A DNA stretch of 64,000 nt from Oscillospiraceae bacterium (GCA_015068245.1 SVKU01000001.1:1-64000), one strand, 5' to 3'; shown: positions 25,185-33,430, numbered from the stretch's first letter. Numbers and translations are program-made. The notes: generated by a model from the letters alone, not told the origin.

Positions 25185-25783
25185 AACACACTGACCTGAG
25201 CTTGTTCTGCCTTTTCTTTGGCGATTCGTTCTTTCCAGCAGCGGTGACACATGGGGATATATGAATCATTTCCGCCAAGCATTACCTGTTCACCTTCGGT
25301 GACGACCTTGCCATCTGCGCTGATGCGGCAGTTCACGATAGCCTTGGAACCGCAGGAACAGATGTTTTTTATTTCGGTGATGGAGTCGGCTATCTCAAAG
25401 AGCCTGAGACTACCTGGGAACAGGTGAGTCTGGAAATCTGTGCGCAGGCCGAAACACATGACCGGGAGGTCATATTCGTCCACAAGCTGCCGCAGACCGT
25501 CTATTTGTTCAGCGGTGAAAAACTGGCATTCATCGGCTATGATGACATCGCATACAACTCCGTTTTTATACATCTGAACGATGTCGCAATCAGGAGTAAC
25601 TACAACTGCCTGCTGACAAAGCCCAATTCGGGATTTGATGAGGTCAACACCGTCCCGTGTGTCGGTTGAAGGTTTCAAAAGCCAAACCTTCATGCCCATT
25701 TCCTCGTAATTGAATTTTGTTATAAGTGCCTGAGCAGACTTTGAAGAGCCCATTGCACCGTATTTGAAGTATAATTTCGCCAT
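25181..25783 (-). CDS. tdk: Thymidine kinase (type II)
   Basis: Phosphorylates thymidine to dTMP for salvage. The 200-residue product starts MAKLYFKYGAMGSSKSAQAL with the P-loop, has the Walker B-like IIADECQFF, and four zinc-binding cysteines in CSCGSKAIVNC and CHRCW near the C-terminus. I start at 25783 (a second ATG is at 25786); AAGGA precedes both. A much longer open frame upstream has no Shine-Dalgarno and overlaps the DUF1294 gene, so it is not used. Confidence 0.94.
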   Translation of the reverse strand: MAKLYFKYGAMGSSKSAQALITKFNYEEMGMKVWLLKPSTDTRDGVDLIKSRIGLCQQAVVVTPDCDIVQMYKNGVVCDVIIADECQFFTAEQIDGLRQLVDEYDLPVMCFGLRTDFQTHLFPGSLRLFEIADSITEIKNICSCGSKAIVNCRISADGKVVTEGEQVMLGGNDSYIPMCHRCWKERIAKEKAEQAQVSVF

Positions 25784-25807
25784 CATTACATCCTTAATTT
25801 TGGTATT

Positions 25808-26074
25808 ATGAAGTATTTTATTATTTATTTGTTGGTTGCAAATATTTTTGCCTTTGCGCTTATGGGGATCGACAAGGCAAAGGCAAAGAAGAATAAACGG
25901 CGCATTCCGGAAAAGAACCTGTTTATGTCTGCCATATTTGGCGGAAGCATTGGCAGCATTGCCGGAATGCAGGTTTTTCGGCACAAGACAAGGCATATGA
26001 GTTTTGTTATTGGTATGCCTGTAATATTGATAGTTCAGCTGGTTCTGGTGTACTTATTTGTGTTTAAGCTTTGA
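25808..26074 (+). CDS. DUF1294 family small membrane protein
   Basis: An 88-residue protein with two hydrophobic helices (about 3-20 and 66-86) around a basic loop, FALMGIDKAKAKKNKRRIPE, the hallmark of DUF1294. Function unknown. It starts 24 bp from the divergent tdk start, so its promoter would lie inside tdk. The end overlaps the convergent DUF896 gene by 21 bp. Confidence 0.85.
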   Translation: MKYFIIYLLVANIFAFALMGIDKAKAKKNKRRIPEKNLFMSAIFGGSIGSIAGMQVFRHKTRHMSFVIGMPVILIVQLVLVYLFVFKL

Positions 26075-26254
26075 TTTGTTCCCGTTATCATCGACTATAT
26101 ATGTGTTGTCAAGCTGACCCACAAGGCTCATCTTAACGCTGTCGATGTATTCACGGCGAAGTGCCTGCTGTTCCAGTTTTTCTTCGTCGGTCAGGCCTTC
26201 GGTTTTGCTTTTTTTAGCAAGGGCATTTATCCTTGCAATTTTCGCAGCATCCAT
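26054..26254 (-). CDS. DUF896 family protein (YnzC-like)
   Basis: A 66-residue helical protein with the family core KIARINALAKKSKTEGLTDEE near the N-terminus. Members such as B. subtilis YnzC fold as a small helical hairpin; function unknown. Start at 26254 is chosen because AAGGA lies 9 nt upstream and the position matches family starts. The first 41 bp overlap the 3' end of the GNAT gene in another frame. Confidence 0.85.
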   Translation of the reverse strand: MDAAKIARINALAKKSKTEGLTDEEKLEQQALRREYIDSVKMSLVGQLDNTYIVDDNGNKSKLKHK

Positions 26255-26633
26255 CGCAAACATCCTTTTCAAATTGATATTCTCCGGTTTGGGTAAAACC
26301 CATGGTGAGAAGAAGTGAGGCACCTTCGCCTTCAGCGGCTGCAATGACCTTTTTCATATTCAGCAGTGAGGCGCGATAAATCAGTAACTTTACCACAGAA
26401 TCGGCCATTCTGTTTCTGCGGTATTGCGGCAGACAGCATACTCGGCTTATCTTTCCGGTTGAAGCGTTGATATAATCCAACCGACCTGCAGCGGCAGGAG
26501 AGTCGTCCGGGGCTGTTATAACAACATGCCAGCCCAATTCGTCTGCCTTTTCGCAGTCGCCAAATACCTCTTTATATACCATATCCGCCATGTCACGATT
26601 TCCTAGCGGCGGATACCAGATGGATCGAATCAT
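26214..26633 (-). CDS. GNAT-family N-acetyltransferase with Cys-rich tail
   Basis: A 139-residue acetyl-CoA-dependent acyltransferase. The core has ISRVCCLPQYRRNRMADSVV, matching the V-x-P-x-x-R-x-x-G/x acetyl-CoA pyrophosphate loop, and GASLLLTMGFTQTGEYQFEK, the usual final GNAT strand. After it comes a C-terminal tail with six cysteines in 14 residues, ending CCENCKDKCPC. That tail is encoded by the same bases as the start of DUF896. The acceptor substrate is unknown. The promoter is at 26654-26682. Confidence 0.8.
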   Translation of the reverse strand: MIRSIWYPPLGNRDMADMVYKEVFGDCEKADELGWHVVITAPDDSPAAAGRLDYINASTGKISRVCCLPQYRRNRMADSVVKLLIYRASLLNMKKVIAAAEGEGASLLLTMGFTQTGEYQFEKDVCDGCCENCKDKCPC

Positions 26634-26653
26634 TTCATCACCTCGTGAATCTT

Positions 26654-26682
26654 ATTATCCGCCATTCGGCAGGTAAAGTCAA
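26654..26682 (-). promoter_or_regulatory. Promoter of the GNAT-DUF896 pair
   Basis: Minus strand TTGACT (26677-26682), 17-bp spacer, GATAAT (26654-26659), then a short leader with GAGGTGA before the ATG at 26633. Confidence 0.65.
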
Positions 26683-26706
26683 GTATAACCCCAAAGGAGT
26701 GTACCT

Positions 26707-28893
26707 ATGAAACAGATAATAAAAACTGCGTGCCGTGCCTGTCACGGTGGGTGCGGAGCACTTGTCACTGTTGAAAACGGTGTGGTTACCGACCTTCGAC
26801 CGGACCCGGATTCTCCACTGAGCAAAGGACGTATGTGCCCTAAAGGACTTGCAGGCGTAGAACTTCTTTATAGTCCCGAAAGGCTTAAATATCCCATGAT
26901 ACGTGCAGGTGAACGTGGGGAAGGAAAGTGGCGTCGTGTTACATGGGACGAAGCACTGGATTATATCGTTGAAAACGTTAACAGGATAAGAAACGAATCC
27001 GGCCCCGAGGCTATAGTTCTGGGTCAGGGTACAGGTCGCCATCACCTTAAACACGTTAATCGTTTTGCCAATGCTCTTGGTACGCCCAACTGGATGGAGC
27101 CGGGGACAGCTCAGTGCTTTTTCCCAAGAGTTGCAACAGGCAACCTGACTTATGGTACCATGCCTGTGGTGGACTATTACGGTGACGTTAATCCGGAACT
27201 GATTCTTGTATGGGGAAGCAATCCCGTTATCAGCGGTGCTGACTGCGAGATACAGTTCAGATGCCGTGATGCTGTTCAAAAGGGGTCAAAACTGATAGTA
27301 GTTGACCCCAGACGTACCGAACTTGCCGAAAAGGCTGAATACTGGCTTCAGCTTCGGCCCGGTACTGATGATGCTCTGGCGATGGGTTTTCTGCACGTTA
27401 TTATTGAAGAAGAACTTTATGACAAGGAGTTTTGCGATAAATGGGTTTATGGCCTTGACAAACTGGCTGAGCGTGTTAAGGAATATACTCCAAAACGTGT
27501 TTCTGAGATAACCTGGGTTCCCGAAGATAAAATCATTGCCGCAGCAAGACTGTTTGCCACCACCAAACCTGCAGGACTTGAATGGGGCTGCGCACTGGAG
27601 CATACTCCAAATTGCTTCCAGACTGTTCGTGCGCTTGCAATTTTGCCCGGCATAACAGGCAACTTTGATATTCCGGGCGGATGGATAGAAGGCGGGCACG
27701 TTATGCCCGAGGCTGATATCCTTATCGATAAGCTGCCGGATGAACAGGGTTACAAGCGTATTGGAGAAAGTCAGTATAAGCTGCTTGCCGGCGTAGGTGG
27801 CGAATGCCCTGCTTCTCACGTTCCGAGTTTGATGAAAGCAATGCTTGAAGGGGATCCTTATCAAATTCGTGGTCTTATGCTTTTTGGCAACAATGGGATC
27901 ATATCCTTTGCTGACAGTCAAAAGGTTCGCAAGGCTTACGAGAATATGGAGTTCATTTCCTGCATGGACCTCTTTATGACACCCACTGCAGAAATGGCGG
28001 ATGTTGTGCTGCCGGCGGCATCTTGGCTTGAACTTGATGAGGTTTATTCAGGTCCCAGCCTGGCCGACCATGTAATTCTTGTTCAGAAAAAAGTTGCTCA
28101 GATAGGTGAGTGCCGTTCCGATGAAGAGGTTTTGTGTGAACTTGCAAAGTGTCTTGAACTGAACTATTATGCCGATTCAGTTTATGATATTTTTAATGAC
28201 CAGCTGCGCTCGGTTGGGGAGAAGTACCCTGAATATGCCGATCTCAACTGGGAAAAAATGAAAGAGCTTTCCTATCTTGAGTTCCCCATAGAGTACAGGC
28301 AGTATGAGAAACGGGGAAGGTTCAACACGCCTACCGGGAAAATGGAAGTTTGGTCCACAGCCATGGAAGAACTTGGTCTTGACCCGCTGCCAAATTATGT
28401 TGAATCACCGGAAAGCCCCTACAGCACTCCGGATCTTTATAAGGAGTATCCATTGATTCTTACCACCGGAGCCAGAAGCAAGTATTATTTCATATCCGAA
28501 GGCCGTCAGATTCCGAGACTTCGCAGACGCAGCATGTATCCTGAGGTCGAAATACACCCCGCTGATGCCGACAAGTACGGTATTGCTCACGGTGATTGGG
28601 TGTTTATTGAAACAAAACGTGGTAAGATCACCATGAAAGCCAACGTAACTGACGGAATTTTGCAGGGTGTGGTAAGCTGTCCCATAGGCTGGTGGTATCC
28701 TGAGGAAACTGATACGGGTCATGGTTGGAACGAATCAAACTGCAATGTTCTTACATCGCAGGATCCGCCTTATGATCCAAACAGCGGAACATATCAGCTT
28801 CGTGGTCTGCTTTGCAAGATATACAAAAACGATGACTGCAAAATTGAGCAGAGATTCGAACAGTCCGAACTGTATACCAGAGTAAAAATGTAA
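26707..28893 (+). CDS. Molybdopterin (Mo/W) oxidoreductase, DMSO reductase superfamily, stand-alone
   Basis: A 728-residue enzyme with an N-terminal 4Fe-4S domain (Cys9, Cys12, Cys16, Cys44; C-x2-C-x3-C-x27-C) and the bis-molybdopterin-guanine-dinucleotide domains. WGSNPVISGADCE and VVDPRRTE mark cofactor binding, and the C-terminal dinucleotide-binding barrel has LTTGARSKYYFISEGRQIP. Cys137 in TAQCFFPR is where formate-dehydrogenase/Nap/acetylene-hydratase-like enzymes place the metal ligand, so a Cys-ligated Mo or W is inferred. No Tat signal, so cytoplasmic. No Fe-S or membrane partner and no cofactor synthesis gene is adjacent; the reaction is unknown. AAGGAG precedes the ATG. Confidence 0.85.
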   Translation: MKQIIKTACRACHGGCGALVTVENGVVTDLRPDPDSPLSKGRMCPKGLAGVELLYSPERLKYPMIRAGERGEGKWRRVTWDEALDYIVENVNRIRNESGPEAIVLGQGTGRHHLKHVNRFANALGTPNWMEPGTAQCFFPRVATGNLTYGTMPVVDYYGDVNPELILVWGSNPVISGADCEIQFRCRDAVQKGSKLIVVDPRRTELAEKAEYWLQLRPGTDDALAMGFLHVIIEEELYDKEFCDKWVYGLDKLAERVKEYTPKRVSEITWVPEDKIIAAARLFATTKPAGLEWGCALEHTPNCFQTVRALAILPGITGNFDIPGGWIEGGHVMPEADILIDKLPDEQGYKRIGESQYKLLAGVGGECPASHVPSLMKAMLEGDPYQIRGLMLFGNNGIISFADSQKVRKAYENMEFISCMDLFMTPTAEMADVVLPAASWLELDEVYSGPSLADHVILVQKKVAQIGECRSDEEVLCELAKCLELNYYADSVYDIFNDQLRSVGEKYPEYADLNWEKMKELSYLEFPIEYRQYEKRGRFNTPTGKMEVWSTAMEELGLDPLPNYVESPESPYSTPDLYKEYPLILTTGARSKYYFISEGRQIPRLRRRSMYPEVEIHPADADKYGIAHGDWVFIETKRGKITMKANVTDGILQGVVSCPIGWWYPEETDTGHGWNESNCNVLTSQDPPYDPNSGTYQLRGLLCKIYKNDDCKIEQRFEQSELYTRVKM

Positions 28894-28899
28894 CATAAA

Positions 28900-28924
28900 G
28901 GGAGCCACCCAAAAGGTGGCTCCC
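28900..28924. terminator. Hairpin between convergent Mo/W enzyme and nucleotidase genes
   Basis: Stem GGGAGCCACC / GGTGGCTCCC with a five-base loop. Flanked by A-rich sequence downstream on the plus strand and TTTATGTT on the minus strand, so it acts best for the minus-strand gene. Confidence 0.7.
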
Positions 28925-28930
28925 AAAAAA

Positions 28931-30841
28931 TTATATCTTTTTACGCTTTTTCTTTACGATGTATCTTACTGTAAGTACAATAGCGGAAATAATTGCAAGC
29001 AACAGTAAAATCACACCACAAAGCAACCAGAAGATCTTGCCGGGATTTCGCAGAAGTTCAACGGGATTACGGCTTTCGGAAGATATGATGTTGCTGGAGG
29101 GCATTTCATACTTTGCATCTACGGCTCCGGTACCATCATCACCGCCAAAGGTCTGCAGAAATGAAGCAAAACCAACCCACTGCTTGACTTCGTTTCCATT
29201 TTTATCGTGGATAATGTGAGCTGCGTAATCCGTGATGGGGTTTCCGTCAGCATCTTTGGGCTCAAGGGTTAGGAGACCGAAAGACTTGCTCTTAACGGCG
29301 CCAAGCATCTGTGATGAATAGAGGTCAGCCACTACACGGTAAAGCTTGTCTTTCTGAATGACCTCGGTAGAACCGTCATCACCATATGTCCAGACATCGG
29401 TTGCTCGATTCAGAATAAGCCGGCTGTTGTTGTAACTCCAGCCGCCGCCGGAAACATACAGCTTGGTTCCACCCATGAGACCGGAAACAGAAGCATCAAC
29501 TTCGGCAACGCTTATAAGTTCGGCACCTGTCAGATAGATAGAAACCAGAGGATAACCGGTAAGACCGTCCTCTCCTATACCGAGAGACAGTATATTAAAC
29601 GCATCTGAAGCGGTAACATCACCTATGGGAAGTACACCTCTTACAATGCCGGAAGGAACGATGGCCATCGCTATATCTTCATAGTTTTCGCCCTCGGCTT
29701 CCTTAACGGCATGAATGATGGAATCTGCCATCAAGTCACCCATGCCCCAGTTTACAGCTTCGGAATCTGGAAGCTGAGTGGAGGCAAAGTCGATATTATT
29801 GGTGCACAATACCTGATCTGCGGTAAGTCCGTAAAGGGAAAGATAGTCTTCTGCGATAAAGGGCTTGTAAGCATCAACTATGGACTGTATCTCATTGTTT
29901 TGCTCAACATCGGAGGAAGTGGCATGAAGGTCGTAGCTTTCCATCTTCCAACGGTCACCGTCGGGCTCAAGAACTATTTGTCCGAGATATTTGCCGTATT
30001 CTCCACAGGAGACAATATATGTATTGCCATGGACGATTGGCTTGTCAAGTCTGGTATGGGTATGTGCGCTTATTATTACGTCTATTTCCGGAACAGCCTG
30101 GGCAAGAATTTCGTCTTCGGACTTTTCCGGGTCATCCCAAGTACCGGAGTGGGAGAGACAGACGATCATATCTACGTTTTCTGCCTGAAGTTCGGCAACA
30201 GTATCTTTTGCGGCTTGTACATAGTCGGTAAAAGTAACGGTAGCCAGAGGTGCGCACGCTTGAGAATCAATGCCCATAATTCCGAAGATACCCATTTTGA
30301 CGCCGTCACGTTCGATTATGGTGTATTCTTTACCACCGAAATTTTTGTAGGCTTCATGCAGAATACGGGAACTTTCATCGGTACTGGAATCCCAGTCGAT
30401 ATTTGCACTCAACAATTCCGGGAGGTCAACTTCTTTTTCACCGGCTTTTTCAACTGCTGTGTTCAGCATGTTGGCAAAACCTTCGCTGCGGTAGTCAAAT
30501 TCGTGATTGCCGATAGTGGTGGCATCAAATCCCAGATAACCAAGCATCAGAAGCTCCGAAGCCTGAGTTTCAAACACAGCCTGATATAGCGTGCCCATAG
30601 AAAAGTCGCCGCCGTCAAGCAGGAAAGTTGTACCGACAGTGTTCTTGTCAATAAGGGTTTTCAGCCTTGCTGCGCCGCCTATAACACTGCCGTTTTCGGT
30701 CCACTGATCCATATGGGAATGGAAATCGTGAGTGAAGAGTATGTTTACCGAATCGCTGTCGGCAGCCATAACCGTGCAGGTAAGGCTGAATAATAGAACA
30801 AATGACATGAGTAAACAGAAAAACTTGTTGTACTTTTTCAT
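28931..30841 (-). CDS. Secreted 5'-nucleotidase-like metallophosphatase with C-terminal membrane anchor
   Basis: A UshA/5'-nucleotidase-type protein of 636 residues that would hydrolyse extracellular nucleotides to nucleosides and phosphate. Signal peptide to about residue 26 (ends TVMAADS). The metallophosphatase domain has FTHDFHSHMD, GNHEFDYRSEG and SAHTHTRLDKP. The 5'-nucleotidase C-terminal domain follows (WGMGDLMADSI, SGIVRG). One transmembrane helix and a KKKRKK tail at the end anchor it to the membrane. Start chosen at 30841 with AGAGGT upstream. It follows the bile salt hydrolase gene by 63 bp and could be co-transcribed. Confidence 0.88.
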   Translation of the reverse strand: MKKYNKFFCLLMSFVLLFSLTCTVMAADSDSVNILFTHDFHSHMDQWTENGSVIGGAARLKTLIDKNTVGTTFLLDGGDFSMGTLYQAVFETQASELLMLGYLGFDATTIGNHEFDYRSEGFANMLNTAVEKAGEKEVDLPELLSANIDWDSSTDESSRILHEAYKNFGGKEYTIIERDGVKMGIFGIMGIDSQACAPLATVTFTDYVQAAKDTVAELQAENVDMIVCLSHSGTWDDPEKSEDEILAQAVPEIDVIISAHTHTRLDKPIVHGNTYIVSCGEYGKYLGQIVLEPDGDRWKMESYDLHATSSDVEQNNEIQSIVDAYKPFIAEDYLSLYGLTADQVLCTNNIDFASTQLPDSEAVNWGMGDLMADSIIHAVKEAEGENYEDIAMAIVPSGIVRGVLPIGDVTASDAFNILSLGIGEDGLTGYPLVSIYLTGAELISVAEVDASVSGLMGGTKLYVSGGGWSYNNSRLILNRATDVWTYGDDGSTEVIQKDKLYRVVADLYSSQMLGAVKSKSFGLLTLEPKDADGNPITDYAAHIIHDKNGNEVKQWVGFASFLQTFGGDDGTGAVDAKYEMPSSNIISSESRNPVELLRNPGKIFWLLCGVILLLLAIISAIVLTVRYIVKKKRKKI

Positions 30842-30904
30842 ATTGATACCTCTGTATTCCGTATTTGAGTTAAGTCTATCAATTATGGCAGAAAAAAGCA
30901 ACAG

Positions 30905-31876
30905 CTAGTTATGGCAAAAAATTTGCTGTTCGGCAATAAGAGCAAATGATTTCAAATCATTTGAGTTCAGGTTCTCGTTGTGCATATACACTGCGGAGAT
31001 CCGGCTGTTTTTATAGGTTTTGTAGTAGTAAATACCTTTGTCTGTGTTGCAGCAAGAGGAATAAAGCGTTATTTCATATCCGTCATTAAGACGGACACAA
31101 CCACGAATCTGTTCGACTGAGCCAAGAATATGAAAGAACTGGCTTATACTATCGGACTCCGATTCACTGCTGACAGAGTTTAACTTTGTAAAAGCCGCCT
31201 TTACATAGCGTGATTGTGATGATGAATCACCGGGAAGACCCATTGCGCCCAAACCACGGCTGTATCTTTCAAGTTTGATTTTGTCGGAGAATCTGTTAAC
31301 AGGTTCGTGGGGCGATAAGGAACAAAAATTGTTCAGACTGAACAGCTGATAATCAAAGGGAGGGTTGTTTGTCAATACTCCTATTGGGTCATCGTGGATC
31401 AACAGACCATTTATGTCAGGCTCAACTATTATTGAAGTATCACTATCACAAATCATCCAATGCAGCTCAGCAACAGGTAACTGTTCGTTGAATCCCTGCG
31501 GAATTATGTTTGTATTTTTCAAAAGCTCTTTTGCCTGTATCGTGTTTTCACACCGGGAAAGTACCCACGGGATAAACTCGTACGGCGCAATATTGTACAT
31601 TCCGAATCTGAAAGGTCGATATTTGGCATTGCCAACAAAGTTAAGACCGGCCATGCTAAGACCTTTTTCGTTGGTAGCATCGTAATACAGCGGATACCCA
31701 TCGACAACATATGCCATGCCGATAATTGCAAAATGAGATGGGAGATCAACTTCGTGAATGAATTTAAAAGAATAATTTCGAGGGGTTACCGTAACGGATT
31801 GCTGATATGAAAAATCATAGTCAAGGTTGCGTCCAAAGTAGTGATCATTGGTTTTATAAGAAACTGCTGTGCACAT
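30905..31876 (-). CDS. bsh: Choloylglycine hydrolase family: probable bile salt hydrolase
   Basis: An Ntn hydrolase that would cleave the glycine or taurine amide of conjugated bile salts; 323 residues, cytosolic. Cys2 becomes the N-terminal nucleophile after Met removal. MCTAVSYKTNDHYFGRNLDY gives Cys2, Arg16 and Asp19, equivalent to Arg18 and Asp21 of the C. perfringens enzyme. MAGLNF has the Asn oxyanion residue, TNNPPFDYQL the second Asn, and SQSRYVKAAF the Arg. Penicillin V acylase is the main alternative, but the loop following the nucleophile and NNPPFDYQL favour bile salts. AGGAGG precedes the ATG. Indicates a vertebrate gut habitat. Confidence 0.88.
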   Translation of the reverse strand: MCTAVSYKTNDHYFGRNLDYDFSYQQSVTVTPRNYSFKFIHEVDLPSHFAIIGMAYVVDGYPLYYDATNEKGLSMAGLNFVGNAKYRPFRFGMYNIAPYEFIPWVLSRCENTIQAKELLKNTNIIPQGFNEQLPVAELHWMICDSDTSIIVEPDINGLLIHDDPIGVLTNNPPFDYQLFSLNNFCSLSPHEPVNRFSDKIKLERYSRGLGAMGLPGDSSSQSRYVKAAFTKLNSVSSESESDSISQFFHILGSVEQIRGCVRLNDGYEITLYSSCCNTDKGIYYYKTYKNSRISAVYMHNENLNSNDLKSFALIAEQQIFCHN

Positions 31877-31920
31877 GGTGGCCTCCTGCTTTTTCTTATA
31901 TGATGCCAATTATTTGCAAA

Positions 31921-31958
31921 AATATTTCCCTCACGGCTAATGCCGTGAGGGAAATATT
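31921..31958 (-). terminator. Terminator of the ribU-PNPOx operon
   Basis: A 17-bp stem (31921-31937 and 31942-31958, loop TAAT) at the stop of the PNPOx-family gene; the minus-strand product continues into TTTTT. Confidence 0.9.
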
Positions 31959-32446
31959 TATCTTTCGTCGTATTGCTTGTATTCAACTTCCTCGGTATCA
32001 AAGTTGATGAACACCTGGAATGCGTAATTATCGTCAGAGGTGTCCCAAACTTCGACAAACTTGGGAGTTACTTCAATGAGTATTTCGGTATCTTCATGAG
32101 AGTATTTGTTGTAACTTCCCCAGAAAAGCTCCTTATACAGCTTTTCAAACTTGCGTCCCGGTTCATCAATCACAAGGCCGGTATTCTTTGCAATGCCTTC
32201 TATCTGAACCCCGCTCCAGCAAAGAGCGACTCTGGGGTTTTCGTAAAGCTGCTGGGTTTTGCGGAAGTTTTTGTCGGTTTTGAAATAAACTTTGCCGTCG
32301 TAGAATATACAGCTGACGTTGCGGCACATAACATAGTCATTAACGGAACTGGCAAGAGCCATTACTTTGCAGTCGCCCAGTTTTTTGAACATGAGCTCAA
32401 CCGCTTCAGGATAAGTCAGGTCGTAGTTTCTTTCGGAAAAATTCAT
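31958..32446 (-). CDS. Pyridoxamine 5'-phosphate oxidase-fold flavin-binding protein
   Basis: A 162-residue protein of the PNPOx-like split-barrel family, which binds FMN (some members bind F420 or heme). Strands such as CKVMALASSVNDYVMCRNVS and GKVYFKTDKNFRKTQQLYEN match the family, with the R-K-T-x-Q-L-x-x-N-P-x-V-A-L core. The substrate is unknown. It starts 10 bp after ribU and ends at a terminator, so it is under the same FMN riboswitch, which supports flavin as its ligand. Confidence 0.85.
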   Translation of the reverse strand: MNFSERNYDLTYPEAVELMFKKLGDCKVMALASSVNDYVMCRNVSCIFYDGKVYFKTDKNFRKTQQLYENPRVALCWSGVQIEGIAKNTGLVIDEPGRKFEKLYKELFWGSYNKYSHEDTEILIEVTPKFVEVWDTSDDNYAFQVFINFDTEEVEYKQYDER

Positions 32447-32456
32447 TGTAAGCCTC

Positions 32457-33056
32457 CTACTGGATAAATTTCTTCAGCGGTACACTGATTTTTTTATAAA
32501 GCAGAACAGCAAGAATGGAAATAATGGTTCTTGCAATAATATTGAAAGGAAGTACGGAAAGAGCCACAAACGTGGGCAGACTGGTTATGTAAGGGTTGAC
32601 AGCAGTTGCCATGGCGATAATGCTGTCCCAGTCCATGCCGTAAAGGTACATAAAAGCGGGGAAGATGAGGTAAATGTTAGTGAATACGGAAAGAACAACA
32701 GTAAATACTGTGCCGATGATCAGACCGGTGACAGCACCTTTTTTGGTTCTGTGCTTACGATAGTAAATTACTGCAGGCAGTACATAAGCCATGCTGAGGA
32801 TAAGGTTCTGGACTTCGCCGGTAAACATGGAACTGGTGCCCTGGAACAGAAGCTTGAGCACTATTTTTACAACAATGATCTCGATTGCGCCGATGGGACC
32901 GAGCACAAAGCCACCGATGATCTCGGGCAGGGCAGAGAGGTCAAATTCGGCAAATACAGAGATTACGGGGATAGAGAAGTTTACTGCCAGCAGCAGAAAT
33001 GCGATAACGCCAAGGATGGCTGCCGTTGTAAGACGGCGGATTCTTGATTTGTTCAT
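32457..33056 (-). CDS. ribU: ECF transporter S component, riboflavin type
   Basis: Substrate-binding membrane subunit of an ECF importer, 199 residues and about six hydrophobic helices. The N-terminus has a basic segment with R-R-L-T-T-A-A-I-L-G followed by F-E-F-D-L-S-A-L-P-like sequence (AEFDLSALPEIIGGFVLGP), a known conserved region of S subunits such as RibU. The FMN riboswitch directly upstream makes riboflavin the likely substrate. It would use the shared EcfA1A2T module at 0.4-2.9 kb. Start at 33056 with AGGAGG upstream; the longer frame reads into the riboswitch terminator. Confidence 0.88.
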   Translation of the reverse strand: MNKSRIRRLTTAAILGVIAFLLLAVNFSIPVISVFAEFDLSALPEIIGGFVLGPIGAIEIIVVKIVLKLLFQGTSSMFTGEVQNLILSMAYVLPAVIYYRKHRTKKGAVTGLIIGTVFTVVLSVFTNIYLIFPAFMYLYGMDWDSIIAMATAVNPYITSLPTFVALSVLPFNIIARTIISILAVLLYKKISVPLKKFIQ

Positions 33057-33078
33057 AGGTTCCTCCTGAAAAATAAAA

Positions 33079-33112
33079 ATTCCCGAAGCCAAAACTGTTG
33101 GCCCGGGATACT
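33079..33112 (-). terminator. Riboswitch-controlled attenuator before ribU
   Basis: On the minus strand TCCCGGGCCAA ... TTGGCTTCGGGA forms a hairpin followed by ATTTTTATTTTT, between the FMN aptamer and the ribU ribosome binding site. It is the probable expression platform: FMN binding would favour termination. Confidence 0.75.
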
Positions 33113-33156
33113 TTCAAGAAGCCTGATACAAAACTGCGTCATCAGCCGAAGAAAAT

Positions 33157-33270
33157 GTCTTTTCCCATCCGGACTGTACCGTCGGTACCGGAATTTCACC
33201 GGTTCAGCCCCCCAAACGGAGGTTCATGGACTATAACCATCGGTCGGGAATTTCACCCTGCCCCAAAGAC
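33157..33270 (-). promoter_or_regulatory. FMN riboswitch (RFN element)
   Basis: The minus strand carries the conserved RFN pieces GGGTGAAATTCCCGACCG, AACCGGTGAAATTCCGGTAC and ACAGTCCGGATGGGAAAAGA in order. The P1 stem closes with bases 33265-33270 and 33157-33162. It lies between a consensus promoter and the ribU attenuator, so it represses riboflavin uptake when FMN is plentiful. Confidence 0.96.
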
Positions 33271-33296
33271 CTTTCAGTTTTCACTTTGTTGGGTTT

Positions 33297-33325
33297 ATTA
33301 TAATACATAGGATGCTAAACGTCAA
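33297..33325 (-). promoter_or_regulatory. Promoter of the FMN riboswitch-ribU operon
   Basis: Minus strand TTGACG (33320-33325), 17-bp spacer, TATAAT (33297-33302), about 20 bp before the aptamer. Confidence 0.85.
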
Positions 33326-33384
33326 GAGCTACATGACAAATTATGACATTTTGCAGAAAATGAGACATATAACAGAAAATGCAC

Positions 33385-33425
33385 TTAAAAACCGCGAAAG
33401 CCATAAAAGGACGGCTTTCGCGGTT
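33385..33425 (-). terminator. Terminator of the LysM nucleotidase gene
   Basis: Stem AACCGCGAAAGCC / GGCTTTCGCGGTT (33390-33402 and 33413-33425) just after the stop at 33431, followed on the minus strand by TTTTAAG. Confidence 0.85.
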
Positions 33426-33430
33426 AAGAA

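Noticed and set aside
25784-25996. N-terminal extension of thymidine kinase by about 70 residues
   Set aside because: Lacks a ribosome site, overlaps the DUF1294 coding region and is not seen in the family; the P-loop should lie near the N-terminus.
33098-33310. 70-codon plus-strand frame across the FMN riboswitch region
   Set aside because: It is the complement of a structured RNA with all RFN motifs; no start signal.
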